From positions 62,001 through 126,000 of the forward strand of contig JAPJBO010000015.1 in assembly GCA_030068145.1 (NCBI GenBank): DNA of 64,000 bases, in the 5' to 3' direction. A program made the position numbers and the translations under genes. The first letter of the stretch is position 1; the number at the start of each line of letters is the position of its first letter. This document shows positions 20,807 through 31,219 of this stretch, one piece after another. The DNA comes from Diplonema papillatum. Lineage: Eukaryota; Euglenozoa; Diplonemea; Diplonemida; Diplonemidae. The notes under the pieces are model-generated. The model was not told where the DNA came from, ran no database searches, and saw nothing but the letters and a program-made list of their open reading frames with translations.

Positions 20807-20931
20807 ATGCGTAGTTTTGGTTTATTCTTTTGCTTTTAGTTGTCGACAACAGTATTTACTTTCAGCGTCTTTTCATGCCTTTAAATGACGGTATTTTTGG
20901 TTTTCTTTCTTCACCATGGTTTTTCTGGACT
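20807..20931. repeat. 125-bp direct repeat, copy 1
   Basis: Matches 21527-21651 with one difference. It contains the pyrimidine-rich TTATTCTTTTGCTTTTAG and GTTGTCGACAAC. Confidence 0.85.
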
Positions 20932-20959
20932 CTCTGATTTTCTTTTCCTTGTTCACTTG

Positions 20960-21265
20960 CCTTTCCAGTTTGCCGGCTCATTGGCTAACATAAATGTTTG
21001 CACAAATTAAAGTATGTCCCGGCTGTCGGTTAGACTCGTGGTTTCTTTTCCTTTTTCCCTGCCGCTCGCCTTTCACCTTCACCGGTCCATTGGCTAACAT
21101 AAATGTTTGCGCAAATAAAGTAAGTCCCGGCTTTCGGTTGTAGACGCTGATTGTTTGTTTTTTTCCCACTTTTTTGTTTTCCTTTCCCGGTTGCCGGTCC
21201 GTTGGCTAACATAAATGTTTGCGCAAAATTAAGTAAGTCCCGGCTGCCGGTTGTAGACACATTTC
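20960..21265. repeat. ~110-bp tandem repeat, nearly three copies
   Basis: TTGGCTAACATAAATGTTTG recurs at about 20981, 21090 and 21201, each followed by GTCCCGGCTGYCGGTT. It sits between the two 125-bp direct repeats. Confidence 0.8.
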
Positions 21266-21526
21266 AATTTTTGGTCAACTGGCAAATCGGACGTATCGTG
21301 TGGTAGATATTTGCAAAGACTTCTATCAAAGAAGCTATTTAGCGTGTTGTCAGTTTTCTCACTTCCGTCCACAGAGCGGATGGTGAGGCACGTCGTCAGA
21401 ACTTTCTGTTCCGCCATGTGGCTTTTGAGGACATTTGATAGCAGTTCCGAAGAAGTGCATCAATGTTTTGCCAAATCCTCCACTGGTAGCTCTAGCGAGA
21501 CCCATGTGGTAGATCGGTAGAAAGAA

Positions 21527-21775
21527 ATGCGTAGTTTTGGTTTATTCTTTTGCTTTTAGTTGTCGACAACATTATTTACTTTCAGCGTCTTTTCATGCCT
21601 TTAAATGACGGTATTTTTGGTTTTCTTTCTTCACCATGGTTTTTCTGGACTTTATGGTGCCATAGAGTTGTCGTACTCTCTCTATGCCGCCCACGTCATG
21701 TTCGTTTAGCAGCGGTTGCCGAATCATGCCGTAGCACCGTCCTTTCGCGTTTTTTTGGCTTTTTCTGATAGAAAA
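21527..21775 (-). repeat. 3'-region module shared with the RT-USP element
   Basis: The first 125 bases are the second copy of the direct repeat. The rest (CCATGGTTTTTCTGGACTTT through CATGCCGTAGCACCGTCC) matches the reverse complement of 54838-54960, just after the RT-USP gene. Relative to coding direction the module also lies downstream of the minus-strand zinc-finger gene that ends at 22146. It may be a retroelement 3' tail. Confidence 0.6.
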
Positions 21776-22145
21776 TACGTACGGAGAAGGGGAAGAAGTG
21801 CGTAAAACGTTTAGTTTTGTTTTTTTATTTTTACTTGTTTGTTGTCGACACTATATCGTGGTTGAGGTGTCGTTCGGATGTAGATCTGAAGCCGCCCACG
21901 TCAGGGACTGGGGCTGTTGTCGGCAGGTCGATGCTGAGCTCAGTCACCTCTATTGAGCGAAGGGTACGTCCTGCCGATACACGGGTTTGGCGTCGTTCCA
22001 GTGAAGTGATGCCACCGAAGACCAAAGGGCGCGGAAAGAAGAATGATGCCCCCAACTGTGCAGGGTTTGTTGCATGTGCCCGTCAAAAAGTATAGGGGGG
22101 TCTCCGCGATGCAAGTGTCCCTAACTGAAACGTTCCCTGTACGCC

Positions 22146-23600
22146 CTATCCGTAAACCCGCAAGTCGTGCTCACGATTTGCGGCAGATGCATGACCGGCT
22201 ATCACGTTTGGAATATTGAGTTGAAATGTTGCCCCGTCCGTCGACCTTTTTCGCTTGAAAGGTCTACGGAGGAAGGGGAAGTGCGACCTACGTAGCTGAC
22301 TCTCAGCCAGCGAGAGAGCATACCTGTTTTGCCATCGATGTCGGTCCTGCCCCGGAGATGTGTTGTCGAAGTACAAATAGGGCACATTCTGCAGAATGAG
22401 TTTTACGTAAGCAGCTTGCTGCTTTTTAGGTGCGACCGTCGCGTTTGGAAGATTGAGGGCAGGGGGTGTCTCGACCGGTGTGCTTACAGGAGTGAAGTTC
22501 GCATGGCATGTTTGATGCTCCGAATCGGTGACGTGTTTGACCCAGAGTAGAGCTTGCATGTTGCTTTGGAGAACCAGTCTGAGGGACTTGTCTGCTGAAG
22601 GGCTATCTACACGGAGCGGTGGCCAGATTTCATGCATCATAATCTTCAGAAACTCTGAACGAAGAACTTCAGCAATGTCCGATGTTGCGTGGCGGCCAGT
22701 CTTCGAGCACCGGGTGCCCACGGTATTGCCGCATTCGTCATAGCGCCCGAAGTACAAGCACGCTCTTTTTGTGGTCCGGCGGAGGTACAGGAAGTTGAGA
22801 ACTGCTGGAATCACTATTCGCGCTCGGTTTACTAACTGCACAACTGGGGATTCTCTGCGGGTGCTTTCTGATAGGAAGGACAAGATCAAAACGCGACTAC
22901 CCCGCATCATGACATTCACCGAGCTTCCACCACGCTGTGCACAGCGACTACAGATGTTATAATGACAGGCCCTGCATCCATACATCTCGCGCGCAGGGGG
23001 CTGGTACAATTCATACTTCGACCACTTTGCGTCATCGGGCACGTCAACAAAATCCGTGCGAATTTTGAACTGTCCATCAATGGGATCACGCCTTTTTTCA
23101 ACTCCGTAGGGGTTGCGATAGTCGCATTTGTCGCACACCAAATTTAGTCTCATAACATTTTGTCGGTGGCTTTGACAGCGGGACGGATCATCGTGTTCAC
23201 ATGAATCGCACAAGATAAGCTGGCACGCACTGCAGAACCAAACAGGAGAATCCTTGGATGTCCGCCCTCCAGATTTTCCACTACAGATATCACACATCTT
23301 TGAGACTTCTATTAAAGGATGCTTCTTCGGGCATGTTAATACGTGATCATGACGTGATGTTGCAATCATGAGCCATGGGTCAACGGTGTCTTCTGTGCGC
23401 GTTACTTGAACGTTGCGGTCGCTGGTAGTACCCCCACCAGGTTCATCTAGCTGTGGCTCGACGGGATCGTCAGGAAGAGAACCTGTCTCACTTCCATCGT
23501 CATGAACGTCCACCTGCGTCCCAACAGAGGTAGCCATGTCCAACAGAGGTCGGCTGTCATCACTCAGCTCCGGGAGCACCGCAAGCGGTGGACGCTTCAT
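22146..23600 (-). CDS. cysteine-rich (C1/DC1-like) zinc-finger protein
   Basis: Intact 484-codon frame with an acidic, Pro-rich first 80 residues. Two zinc-binding regions follow. At residues 84-147 the spacing is H-x3-C...C103-x2-C106...C123-x2-C126-x4-C131-x2-C134...C142-x2-H145. At about 153-225 it is CDKC...CRACHYNICSRC. The alternating CX2C pairs with CX4CX2C are typical of C1/DC1 or ZZ-type fingers, which bind lipids or proteins. The remaining 250 residues (for example ILSFLSES, YLYFDNTSPG) match nothing I know. There is no transposase or RT motif. The retroelement-like module downstream leaves open whether it is a host gene or an element-borne one. Single exon, ATG start. Confidence 0.6.
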   Translation of the reverse strand: MKRPPLAVLPELSDDSRPLLDMATSVGTQVDVHDDGSETGSLPDDPVEPQLDEPGGGTTSDRNVQVTRTEDTVDPWLMIATSRHDHVLTCPKKHPLIEVSKMCDICSGKSGGRTSKDSPVWFCSACQLILCDSCEHDDPSRCQSHRQNVMRLNLVCDKCDYRNPYGVEKRRDPIDGQFKIRTDFVDVPDDAKWSKYELYQPPAREMYGCRACHYNICSRCAQRGGSSVNVMMRGSRVLILSFLSESTRRESPVVQLVNRARIVIPAVLNFLYLRRTTKRACLYFGRYDECGNTVGTRCSKTGRHATSDIAEVLRSEFLKIMMHEIWPPLRVDSPSADKSLRLVLQSNMQALLWVKHVTDSEHQTCHANFTPVSTPVETPPALNLPNATVAPKKQQAAYVKLILQNVPYLYFDNTSPGQDRHRWQNRYALSLAESQLRRSHFPFLRRPFKRKRSTDGATFQLNIPNVIAGHASAANREHDLRVYG

Positions 23601-24182
23601 GTATAAATTTGGATTTGTCTGGCAACAAGCCCCTATCCTGTTGCCCTTCTTGAAGGTTGCGAAGAAGGCACCTGTTGTTTATCATTGCCAGGGTTTCTCC
23701 AGAATCTGCATTTTCTTGGATGAACTTCTTTTCGAAATGTTGGAAGATTTCGCCTGATGGGTTGAGGCAATGTCCTCCCCGGGTCTCGAGCCTGACGCGA
23801 ACGCATTTAGGTGACGCGCTGTAATCAGAGAAGTGGCATCATATGCCCGATGTTATCATAGAATTATGAAGGAATCCCGTTCGTGGAAGTCCGGCGAGGC
23901 GAAACGTTCCGGAAAGGGCCGTCGGCAAGGCGAGAGCTGCAACGGTGGGGCAACACGGTAAAGAAGTCGAGGATCGGCGACAACGTTATCCACCTGGGAT
24001 GGGCGGCCGCGCTTCTTCTGGGACTTGCTAAAAAGTGGGATCTCGTTCCAATTTTTGCGAACAGTTCCGGTCGCATGGAATCCCAAGGTGTATAATCTTA
24101 GCATGAGGGGGGTGTATGTGTAGTAGTTGTCCGCGTGCCTTTCTGACCACCAACGTTCCCGGGGCCCGGGTGAGTATCTGTG
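23601..24182. other. intergenic, nothing recognised
   Basis: Upstream region of the zinc-finger gene and downstream end of the piggyBac remnant. Short frames on both strands have no domain support. Confidence 0.4.
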
Positions 24183-24835
24183 TTATTCATACCAGTATAC
24201 GCTGACGATACCAAAGTGCAACCAGTCTGCAGCCAGAACAAAATACTTTAAACCGAATCGGTGCCGTTTCATGGGCATATCTTGCTTCAAGCTGACACGG
24301 TCTTTGTACTTGATGAACGACTTATCAAAGCTAAGTATCGGAGCATAGACGTTCCGCCACTGGCGGGACACAAGCTGGAAAATATCTCTTATCTTGATGA
24401 GTCGGTCCGCGTGTTCCTTCAACAAGACTACGCACTTCTTTCCACTGAGGGGGTCTGTGAAGTGCAGTGTCCTGTCAATATCGAGCCACCTTTTCCTGGA
24501 CATGGATTCAGAAATGGATTCAGAAAAGAACGCGCACTGTTCGATAGGGTCCACGGACCAGTACGAGTAGAGAGCCTGTTTTACGGACAGCCCCATCGCG
24601 AATGTGACAGCACACCAGCGAAGAAATTCCGCAATATCGGGTGCTTCGTACGAGATACTCCCTTTCCCCGCATACACACGCGTGCCCAATGATCTGGGTG
24701 ACCACGGCCGGTGGACATGCATCTGAAGATGCCAGTGGGGAAGGAACCCTCGTCAAGGTCGTCGGACGGATTCGGTCCGGCCTTCTTGGCGTTGAACGAG
24801 AATTCGAGGTTGGGCTCGACCTTGCTCCACGACAA
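24183..24835 (-). pseudogene. piggyBac-type transposase remnant
   Basis: A 179-codon minus-strand frame shows the piggyBac DDE_Tnp_1_7 signature: FLRWCAVTFAMGLSVKQAL, YWSVDP, MSRKRWLDIDRTLHFTD, DRLIKIRDIFQLV, then ILSFDKSFIKYKDR and MPMKRHRFGLKYFVLAAD. The upstream part (KAGPNPSDDLDEGSFPTGIF, to 24835) continues in a different frame, joined near 24700 by a frameshift. The N-terminus, the C-terminal half and the Cys-rich domain are missing. It cannot encode an active transposase. Confidence 0.8.
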
Positions 24836-25109
24836 AGGACTTGATCACTGCACCTGCTGCCTTACCGCAGCGCTCTCAGTATTCGATGGGCGGCACTCAC
24901 GATGCTGGTTTGCGGGGGGCTTCTATGCCGGTCCTTTTGGTGGCCCCCGCGGCACTTCGGTGCAGGACTTCAGCGCCTATTCTTTGGTAGCTCGCCAAGA
25001 ATGTTCATATAGTGGCCGAGATCACCGCTCTGAACCCGCGGGTTGGCCAGGAACACGAGAATGCTCACTGCCGATGGCATCGCACAACTGCCCTCCATCG
25101 CTCGCATGA

Positions 25110-26283
25110 GTGCGATATACCCGCACACCACCCCGTCTGCTCGCCACGAAGCTGCAGCGTCGCACCCCGGATACCACCGAACTCAACCTTGCGCTGATGA
25201 GCTCGACAGCAAGGGAGTTGAGGTTGATGCTCGCTGACCTTGTGGCAGAGGCGAAGCTGCATGGCCTCCGGGTCAATTTCAAACCGGGGAAGACGGAACA
25301 GTTGCGGGTCTCCCAACCGAGGCGAACCGGTCAACGTAGTCGAACACTACAGGTACCTGGGCTCCGAGGTGTCTGCCGCCGCGGATTCTTCCACGAGGGA
25401 CTTGCTGAAGCGGAAGGCGCAGGCCTGGGGGATCCTTCGGGGTCTCCGAGCGGTCTGGCGCTCGGACATGTCTGAAGCTGCGAAGGTCAAGATCTTCACA
25501 ACGCTTGTGCTTAGTGTGTTCCTGTATGCCTCGGAAACGTGGACAGTGGGAGTGAGCCTCGGCACTGAGGTCAGTGGTGCCTACACCAACATGGTGAGGT
25601 ACGTGAAGGGGGTGGTGGTCTTCTCGAGGGACACCCGGGTGGCCAATGAGGAACTGCTGGAGGGGTACCCAGACATAGGGTTGCTGCTCCTGGAGCGAAG
25701 GCTCAGATTTGCAGGACACTGCAAAAGGAGCACGGAGCCCGTCAGTGACCTACTGTTTGCCACTGCCCCAGCGACATACAAGAGAAAGCTAGGACGCCCG
25801 AACCTCACCTACGTGAAGGTCCTGGATGACACGGGCAAAAAAGCGAACCAGCTCAGTGAACTAATGGAGGACAGGATAGAATGGGACAGATTTGTAAGGG
25901 GCCTGATCTCAGAAAAGAAAGCGTATGTGGCACCACCGAAAACGCGTGTGGAGATAAAACCGCACAACTCGCGAGGAAGGCCGAGGCTCCCCAGCGAGGA
26001 GCTAAGCACTGAAGCGCGGAGGATGCGAGATATCAATGCCCGGAAAAAGTTGGACCAGCTGGTGTGTAAGGCATGTCACCACCGGGACTGTGCCCAGCAC
26101 TGCCAAGTCTGCAAGAGTGCGCTGGCAACGCATCGAGATCAGAGAAGCCAACAATGCATCCTTTGTGGCCGCATCTCCTTCCAGGAGTGCTTGGAAGTAC
26201 CCATATCAAAGTGGACGGACCCTAACGTCACCCACCTCTGCGACGATTGCTACGTCCTTGCTGATGACATCCGTCCTCAGTGA
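25110..26283 (+). pseudogene. LINE (non-LTR retrotransposon) 3' part
   Basis: The first ~45 codons (LALMSSTARELRLMLADL, then KLHGLRVNFKPGKTE) correspond to the region after the RT active site. Homology then shifts frame near 25310 into a 347-codon frame with the thumb/connector pattern of eukaryotic LINE polymerases: EHYRYLGSEVS, VFLYASETWTV, RRLRFAGHCKR, KLGRPNLTYV, DRIEWDRFV. A C-terminal Cys/His cluster (CKACHHRDCAQHCQVC, CILCG, CDDCY) probably binds nucleic acid. The endonuclease and most of the RT fingers and palm are absent, which is usual 5' truncation. A T-rich stretch follows the stop. Confidence 0.8.
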
Positions 26284-26582
26284 GGGCGGCCTTTTTCTTT
26301 TTTTTGTCCTGTTGACAAGTTGACCAGGGCATTAGCTTGGTCTCCGGCCCATTTTCCAAATTTGGACCGCTAACGGCTTTTTGCATTTTCACTGTTTTCA
26401 GCGGTTTCTGCACTTAGGGGGCTCACCTGCCAATGTTGCAACTGTTGCACGGGTCTCTGCCTCCTTTCCGGCCTCAACGGTGTAAGCAACAGCCAGGATT
26501 TGTCGACTGGAACCCTCGGTACGGCACCTTGTACAGCCGAAGAATGGAGCTACACACTACGTACTCTAGTTAATGGTCGTAA

Positions 26583-26793
26583 CATGCAGGGTCAAAACCT
26601 TGTGTCTTTTTGGAAATGGCAAAAAAAAAATTCCAGAAAAAAATTGGGTTTTTTGAATTTTAAAAGTTTGGAACAAACTCTGCAGTAATTTTTGAGGAAG
26701 TTGAGCAAATTTTTTTTTTTCCAAAATTTTTTTTTGGGGTCCATCGGCCCTGCAGGAGCGTTTTAAAAAGACACAAGGTTCTGACCCTGCATG
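26583..26793. mobile_element. MITE copy 1
   Basis: Inverted ends CATGCAGGGTCAAAACC / GGTTCTGACCCTGCATG, flanked by GTAA on both sides. The intact R1 (GTCGTAACATGTG near 19985) is the empty site. Confidence 0.9.
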
Positions 26794-27038
26794 GTAACAT
26801 GTGCGGCCCCCTAATGTAGTGTAGTGGTCATCTCCACTCAGTGTTCTTCAAATACTAATCAATTTTTCGGCTCGTGTAGCGAGCCGGAAAAAAACGGTAC
26901 AGTACAACAAATTTCCAGGCCCGAAGAAATGGGTTTGTCCATCATGCGCAGACATCCAAGCTAGCTTGCTCCCTCCTCCACCACTTCGAAAGACCTACAG
27001 CCCAGGAAATAGGCTCAATACAGCGCGACACGACATAT

Positions 27039-27210
27039 CATGCAGGGTCAAAACCTTGTGTCTTTTTAAAACGCTCCACGGGGCCGATGGCCCCCAAAAA
27101 AAAATTGGAAAAAAAAATTGCTCAACTTCCAAAAATTACCGCAGTTTTTGTTCCAAAATTTTAAAATTCAAAAAACAATTTCCAAAAAGACAAGGTTTTG
27201 ACCCTGCATG
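27039..27210. mobile_element. MITE copy 2 (shorter)
   Basis: Same ends, flanked by ATAT duplications. The interior is about 40 bp shorter than in other copies. Confidence 0.85.
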
Positions 27211-27349
27211 ATATCTTCACAACAAGGCTAGACCCTCGAATTGTAGTTGACTACCTCTGCCGGGCCTGGGTGGTGGTGTGGCCATTTTTTTTTTTCTTTT
27301 TTTCTCGGCGGCCTTTCCAAATTTGGACTGACAGTCCAAATGTGGATAT

Positions 27350-27561
27350 CATGCAGGGTCAAAACCTTGTGTCTTTTTAAAACGCTCCTGCGGGGCCGAT
27401 GGAGCCCTAAAATTTTTTTTGGAAAAAAAAAATTTTGCTCAACTTCCTCAAAAATTACTGCAGAGTTTGTTCCAAACTTTTAAAATTCAAAAACCCCAAT
27501 TTTTTTCCGGAATTTTTCTTCTTGCCATTTTCAAAAAGACACAAGGTTTTGACCCTGCATG
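27350..27561. mobile_element. MITE copy 3
   Basis: Flanked by ATAT. The empty site is GTGGATATAGAAG in R1 near 20460. Confidence 0.9.
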
Positions 27562-27904
27562 ATATAGAAGCTAATCCCCTGTGACAACTTGTGTCAGACT
27601 AGCCCATCCGGGGGTGGTTGATTCCTTCAGGCAGGGTCTCCCCCGTCCAGAGTTTGCTTGGGTCCAAGGTGATGATCGCCCTTTGGCTCTTTATTTCCTA
27701 TTTCGCTCTCTTTGTCATTTTCATTTTATTGATATGCGTCCTCCGGCAGCTCTTCGGTTAGAGTCGCGAGCCGAGTGAGAGAGTCGAGGCTCAGAAGCAG
27801 CCCGGAGTTCTTGACAGATTCTTTCCGAGTTGACACAAGTGCCTTGTTCCATGTGATCTCCGGTCTGCATCTACTCGTGCGAATGATTTACCAGCACACA
27901 GTAT

Positions 27905-28115
27905 CATGCAGGGTCAGAACCTTGTGTCTTTTTGGAAATGGCCAAAATTTTATTTCCAGAAAAAAATGGGTTTTTTGAATTTTAAAAATTTGGAACAAAC
28001 TCTGCGGTAATTTTTGCGGAAGTTGAGCAAAATTTTTTTTTGCCAATTTTTTTTTTTGGGGTCCATCGGCCCCGCGGGAGCGTTTTAAAAAGACACAAGG
28101 TTCTGACCCTGCATG
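27905..28115. mobile_element. MITE copy 4
   Basis: Flanked by GTAT. R2 copy 1 has the empty site near 12207. Confidence 0.9.
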
Positions 28116-28235
28116 GTATCTGAGTGGTGGATGAATTTGAAATGGGCTGTTGGCTTCAGGAATGTGCACCCGGGGGAGCGGGGCGAGTCACACAGGTGGC
28201 ATACAGTGCCACCAGTACGTTGGTCGTTTGTTTAA

Positions 28236-28446
28236 CATGCAGGGTCAAAACCTTGTGTCTTTTTGAAAATGGCAAAAAAAAAAATTCCGGAAAAAATTGG
28301 GTTTTTTGAATTTTAAAAGTTTGGAACAAACTCTGCAGTAATTTTTGAGGAAGTTGAGCAAATTTTTTTTTTTCCAAAATTTTTTTTAGGGCTCCATCAG
28401 CCCCGCGGGAGCGTTTTAAAAAGACACAAGGTTTTGACCCTGCATG
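28236..28446. mobile_element. MITE copy 5
   Basis: Flanked by TTAA. The right TTAA is shared with the next copy, which lies immediately adjacent in the opposite orientation. Confidence 0.9.
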
Positions 28447-28450
28447 TTAA

Positions 28451-28663
28451 CATGCAGGGTCAAAACCTTGTGTCTTTTTAAAACGCTCCCGCGGGGCCGA
28501 TGGAGCCCTAAAATTTTTTTTGGAAAAAAAAAAATTTGCTCAACTTCCTCAAAAATTACTGCAGAGTTTGTTCCAAACTTTTAAAATTCAAAAACCCCAA
28601 TTTTTTTCCGGAATTTTTTTTTTTTGCCATTTTCAAAAAGACACAAGGTTTTGACCCTGCATG
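28451..28663. mobile_element. MITE copy 6
   Basis: Lies head-on to copy 5, with TTAA between and after, as if one MITE inserted at the edge of another using the same target. Confidence 0.9.
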
Positions 28664-29519
28664 TTAACGCGACAAACGGACTGAGAAGTGCGAACTCTTT
28701 CTCCACCTGAATGTACCGCACCGTTTGCCGGGGGGCGGAGCCCCCCGGACCCCCTCTTCTGGAAGGTTCGGGTGGCCTAAACAAAGGCTTCTCGGTTTCA
28801 GAGCGGGAAAAGCAAATTGGCTATTGAGACGGAATTTGGAAAACTGAGGCAAAATGAAGCTAATAACCTGCCGGGGGAAAAAAAGGACCGGTTAGGACGC
28901 TAAGAGTGAGGGAGGACGGGCAGCTCTTCGGTTAGAGTCGCACGAGGCATTTCCATTACAAAAAACTTCGGTTAGAGTCGCAAGCCATTTTCATTGAGAA
29001 AAACTTCGGTTAGAGTCGCGTAGAGCATTTCCATTACAAAAAACTTCGGTTAGAGTCGCAAGCCATTTTCATTGAGAAAAACTTCGGTTAGAGTCGCGTA
29101 GAGCATTTTCATTACAAAAAACTTCGGTTAGAGTCGCAAGCCATTTTCATTGAGAAAAACTTCGGTTAGAGTCGCGTAGAGCATTTTCATTACAAAAAAC
29201 TTCGGTTAGAGTCGCAAGCCATTTTCATTACAAAAAACTTCGGTTAGAGTCGCAAGCCATTTTCATTACAAAAAACTTCGGTTAGAGTCGCAAGCCATTT
29301 TCATTACAAAAAACTTCGGTTAGAGTCGCAAGCCATTTTCATTACAAAAAACTTCGGTTAGAGTCGCAAGCCATTTTCATTACAAAAAACTTCGGTTAGG
29401 GTTGCGTAAGGGTCGCAAAAGAAAGAAAGAAAGAAAGGGCCTCAAGACAGAAACCTGGTTTAGCCTGTGTCTCTTCCGAAGGGAAGATCAAGACAGAAAT
29501 CCAGTTTGACCTGTGTTGG

Positions 29520-29855
29520 CACCACACTCAACCCACCCACACCCCACCACTCCCACACCACACTCACATCAACCTCTCACCCACCCCACTCACACCCACA
29601 CCACACTCACCCACCTCACTCACCAACCCACCCCCCAACCCACCCACCCCACACCCACTCCCACATCACCCACCTCACTCACCAACCCACCACCCCACAC
29701 CCCACCACCCACACCACACTACTCACATCCACCTCACTCACAACCCACCTCACCCAATCACATCCACCTCACTACTCACACCCACACCAACCACTCACAT
29801 CCACCTCACTCACAACCCTCCCACACCACCACTCCACCTCACCCAATCACATCCA
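29520..29855. repeat. CACCCA-rich minisatellite loop
   Basis: Degenerate CACCCACCTCACTCACAACC-type units with almost no G. Long frames (His/Thr/Pro-rich) are artefacts. Confidence 0.8.
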
Positions 29856-29908
29856 CGAAGTTTTTTGTAATGAAAATGTCTTGCGACTCTAACCGAAGTT
29901 TTTTGTAA

Positions 29909-30116
29909 CATGCAGGGTCAAAACCTTGTGTCTTTTTAAAACGCTCCCGCGGGGCCGATGGAGCCCTAAAATTTTTGGAAAAAAAAAAATTTGCTCAACT
30001 TCCTCAAAAATTACTGCAGAGTTTGTTCCAAACTTTTAAAATTCAAAAAACCCAATTTTTTCTGGATTTTTTTTTTTTGCCATTTTCAAAAAGACACAAG
30101 GTTTTGACCCTGCATG
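29909..30116. mobile_element. MITE copy 7
   Basis: Inserted in the right arm of the foldback element and flanked by GTAA. Confidence 0.9.
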
Positions 30117-30134
30117 GTAATGGAAATGCTCTAC

Positions 30135-30335
30135 CATGCAGGGTCAGAACCTTGTGTCTTTTTGAAAATGGCAAAAAAAAAAATTCCGGAAAAAAATTGG
30201 GTTTTTTGAATTTTAAAAGTTTGGAACAAACTCTGCAGTAATTTTTGAGGAAGTTGAGCAAATTTTTTTTTTTCCAAAATTTTTTTTAGGGCTCCATCGG
30301 CCCCGCGGGAAGACACAAGGTTTTGACCCTGCATG
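30135..30335. mobile_element. MITE copy 8
   Basis: Only 18 bases from copy 7 and in the opposite orientation. The right flank is GTAA but the left flank is CTAC, so one side has probably been rearranged. It is about 10 bases shorter near its right end. Confidence 0.85.
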
Positions 30336-30841
30336 GTAATGAAAATGGCTTGCGACTCTAACCAAAGTTTTTTGTAATGAAAATGGCTTGCGACTCTAAC
30401 CGAAGTTTTTCTCAATGGAAATGGCTTGCGACTCTAACCGAAGTTTTTCTCAATGAAAATGGCTTGCGACTCTAACCGAAGTTTTTTGTAATGGAAATGC
30501 TCTACGCGACTCTAACCGAAGTTTTTCTCAATGAAAATGGCTTGCGACTCTAACCGAAGTTTTTTGTAATGAAAATGCTCTACGCGACTCTAACCGAAGT
30601 TTTTCTCAATGAAAATGGCTTGCGACTCTAACCGAAGTTTTTTGTAATGAAAATGCTCTACGCGACTCTAACCGAAGTTTTTCTCAATGAAAATGGCTTG
30701 CGACTCTAACCGAAGTTTTTTGTAATGGAAATGCCTTGTGCGACTCTAACCGAAGAGCTGCCTCGGCTCAGCTCCCGCGGCAGCCCCTGACCGCCAGCCC
30801 AGCCCTTGATCGCCAGCCAGCTTCCTGGCACAGCGGCCTAA

Positions 30842-31052
30842 CATGCAGGGTCAAAACCTTGTGTCTTTTTAAAACGCTCCCGCGGGGCCGATGGAGCCCT
30901 AAAAAATTTTTTGGAAAAAAAAAAATTTGCTCAACTTCCTCAAAAATTACTGCAGAGTTTGTTCCAAACTTTTAAAATTCAAAAAACCCATTGTTTTTTC
31001 CGGAAATTTTTTTTTGCCATTTCAAAAAGACACAAGGTTTTGACCCTGCATG
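30842..31052. mobile_element. MITE copy 9
   Basis: Flanked by CTAA. The sequence near 51470 (GGCTAAATCATGCTGAACC) is an independent empty site. Confidence 0.9.
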
Positions 31053-31219
31053 CTAAATCATGCTGAACCACGCCCCCCCCCACCCAAACACACTACCAAA
31101 CCAGCACTATCTGGTGGTGTGGCAAACCTGGCACCTGGGTAAAGATCGGTGAAGATCAGCGGAGTCAAGGTCGGCGGAGTCGGAGTAAAGCTCAGACGGG
31201 GTAAAGGTCGACGGAGTAA

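Larger units (their letters stand above)
26325..27581 (+). mobile_element. R1 copy 2, interrupted by three MITEs
   Basis: Same CAGGGCATTAGCTTGG start and GCTAATCCCCTG end as the 19.7-kb copy. Copies of the 210-bp MITE interrupt it at 26583, 27039 and 27350. The intact copy gives the pre-insertion sequence at each site. Confidence 0.8.
27745..28870 (+). repeat. R2 copy 2, interrupted by three MITEs
   Basis: Same order of blocks as 12090-12530, from GAGGCTCAGAAGCAGCC to the CCCCCCGGACC block, with MITEs at 27905, 28236 and 28451. It begins near the AGCTCTTCGGTTAGAGTCGC motif that also ends the foldback element downstream. Confidence 0.75.
28921..30760. mobile_element. foldback element with 38-bp repeat arms
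   Basis: The ends CAGCTCTTCGGTTAGAGTCG and its mirror at 30741-30760 bound two long arms. The left arm (to about 29400) is about twelve direct copies of a 38-bp unit (CTTCGGTTAGAGTCGCAAGC plus CATTTTCATTACAAAAAA), with a variant containing GCGTAGAGC. The right arm (29855-30760) is the same array inverted. A C/A-rich minisatellite forms the loop, and two MITEs lie in the right arm. There is no coding capacity. It resembles Foldback-type elements. Confidence 0.8.

Noticed and set aside
28921-29400. CRISPR-like regular 38-bp repeats
   Set aside because: There are no unique spacers between repeats, the array is mirrored nearby, and the genome is eukaryotic.
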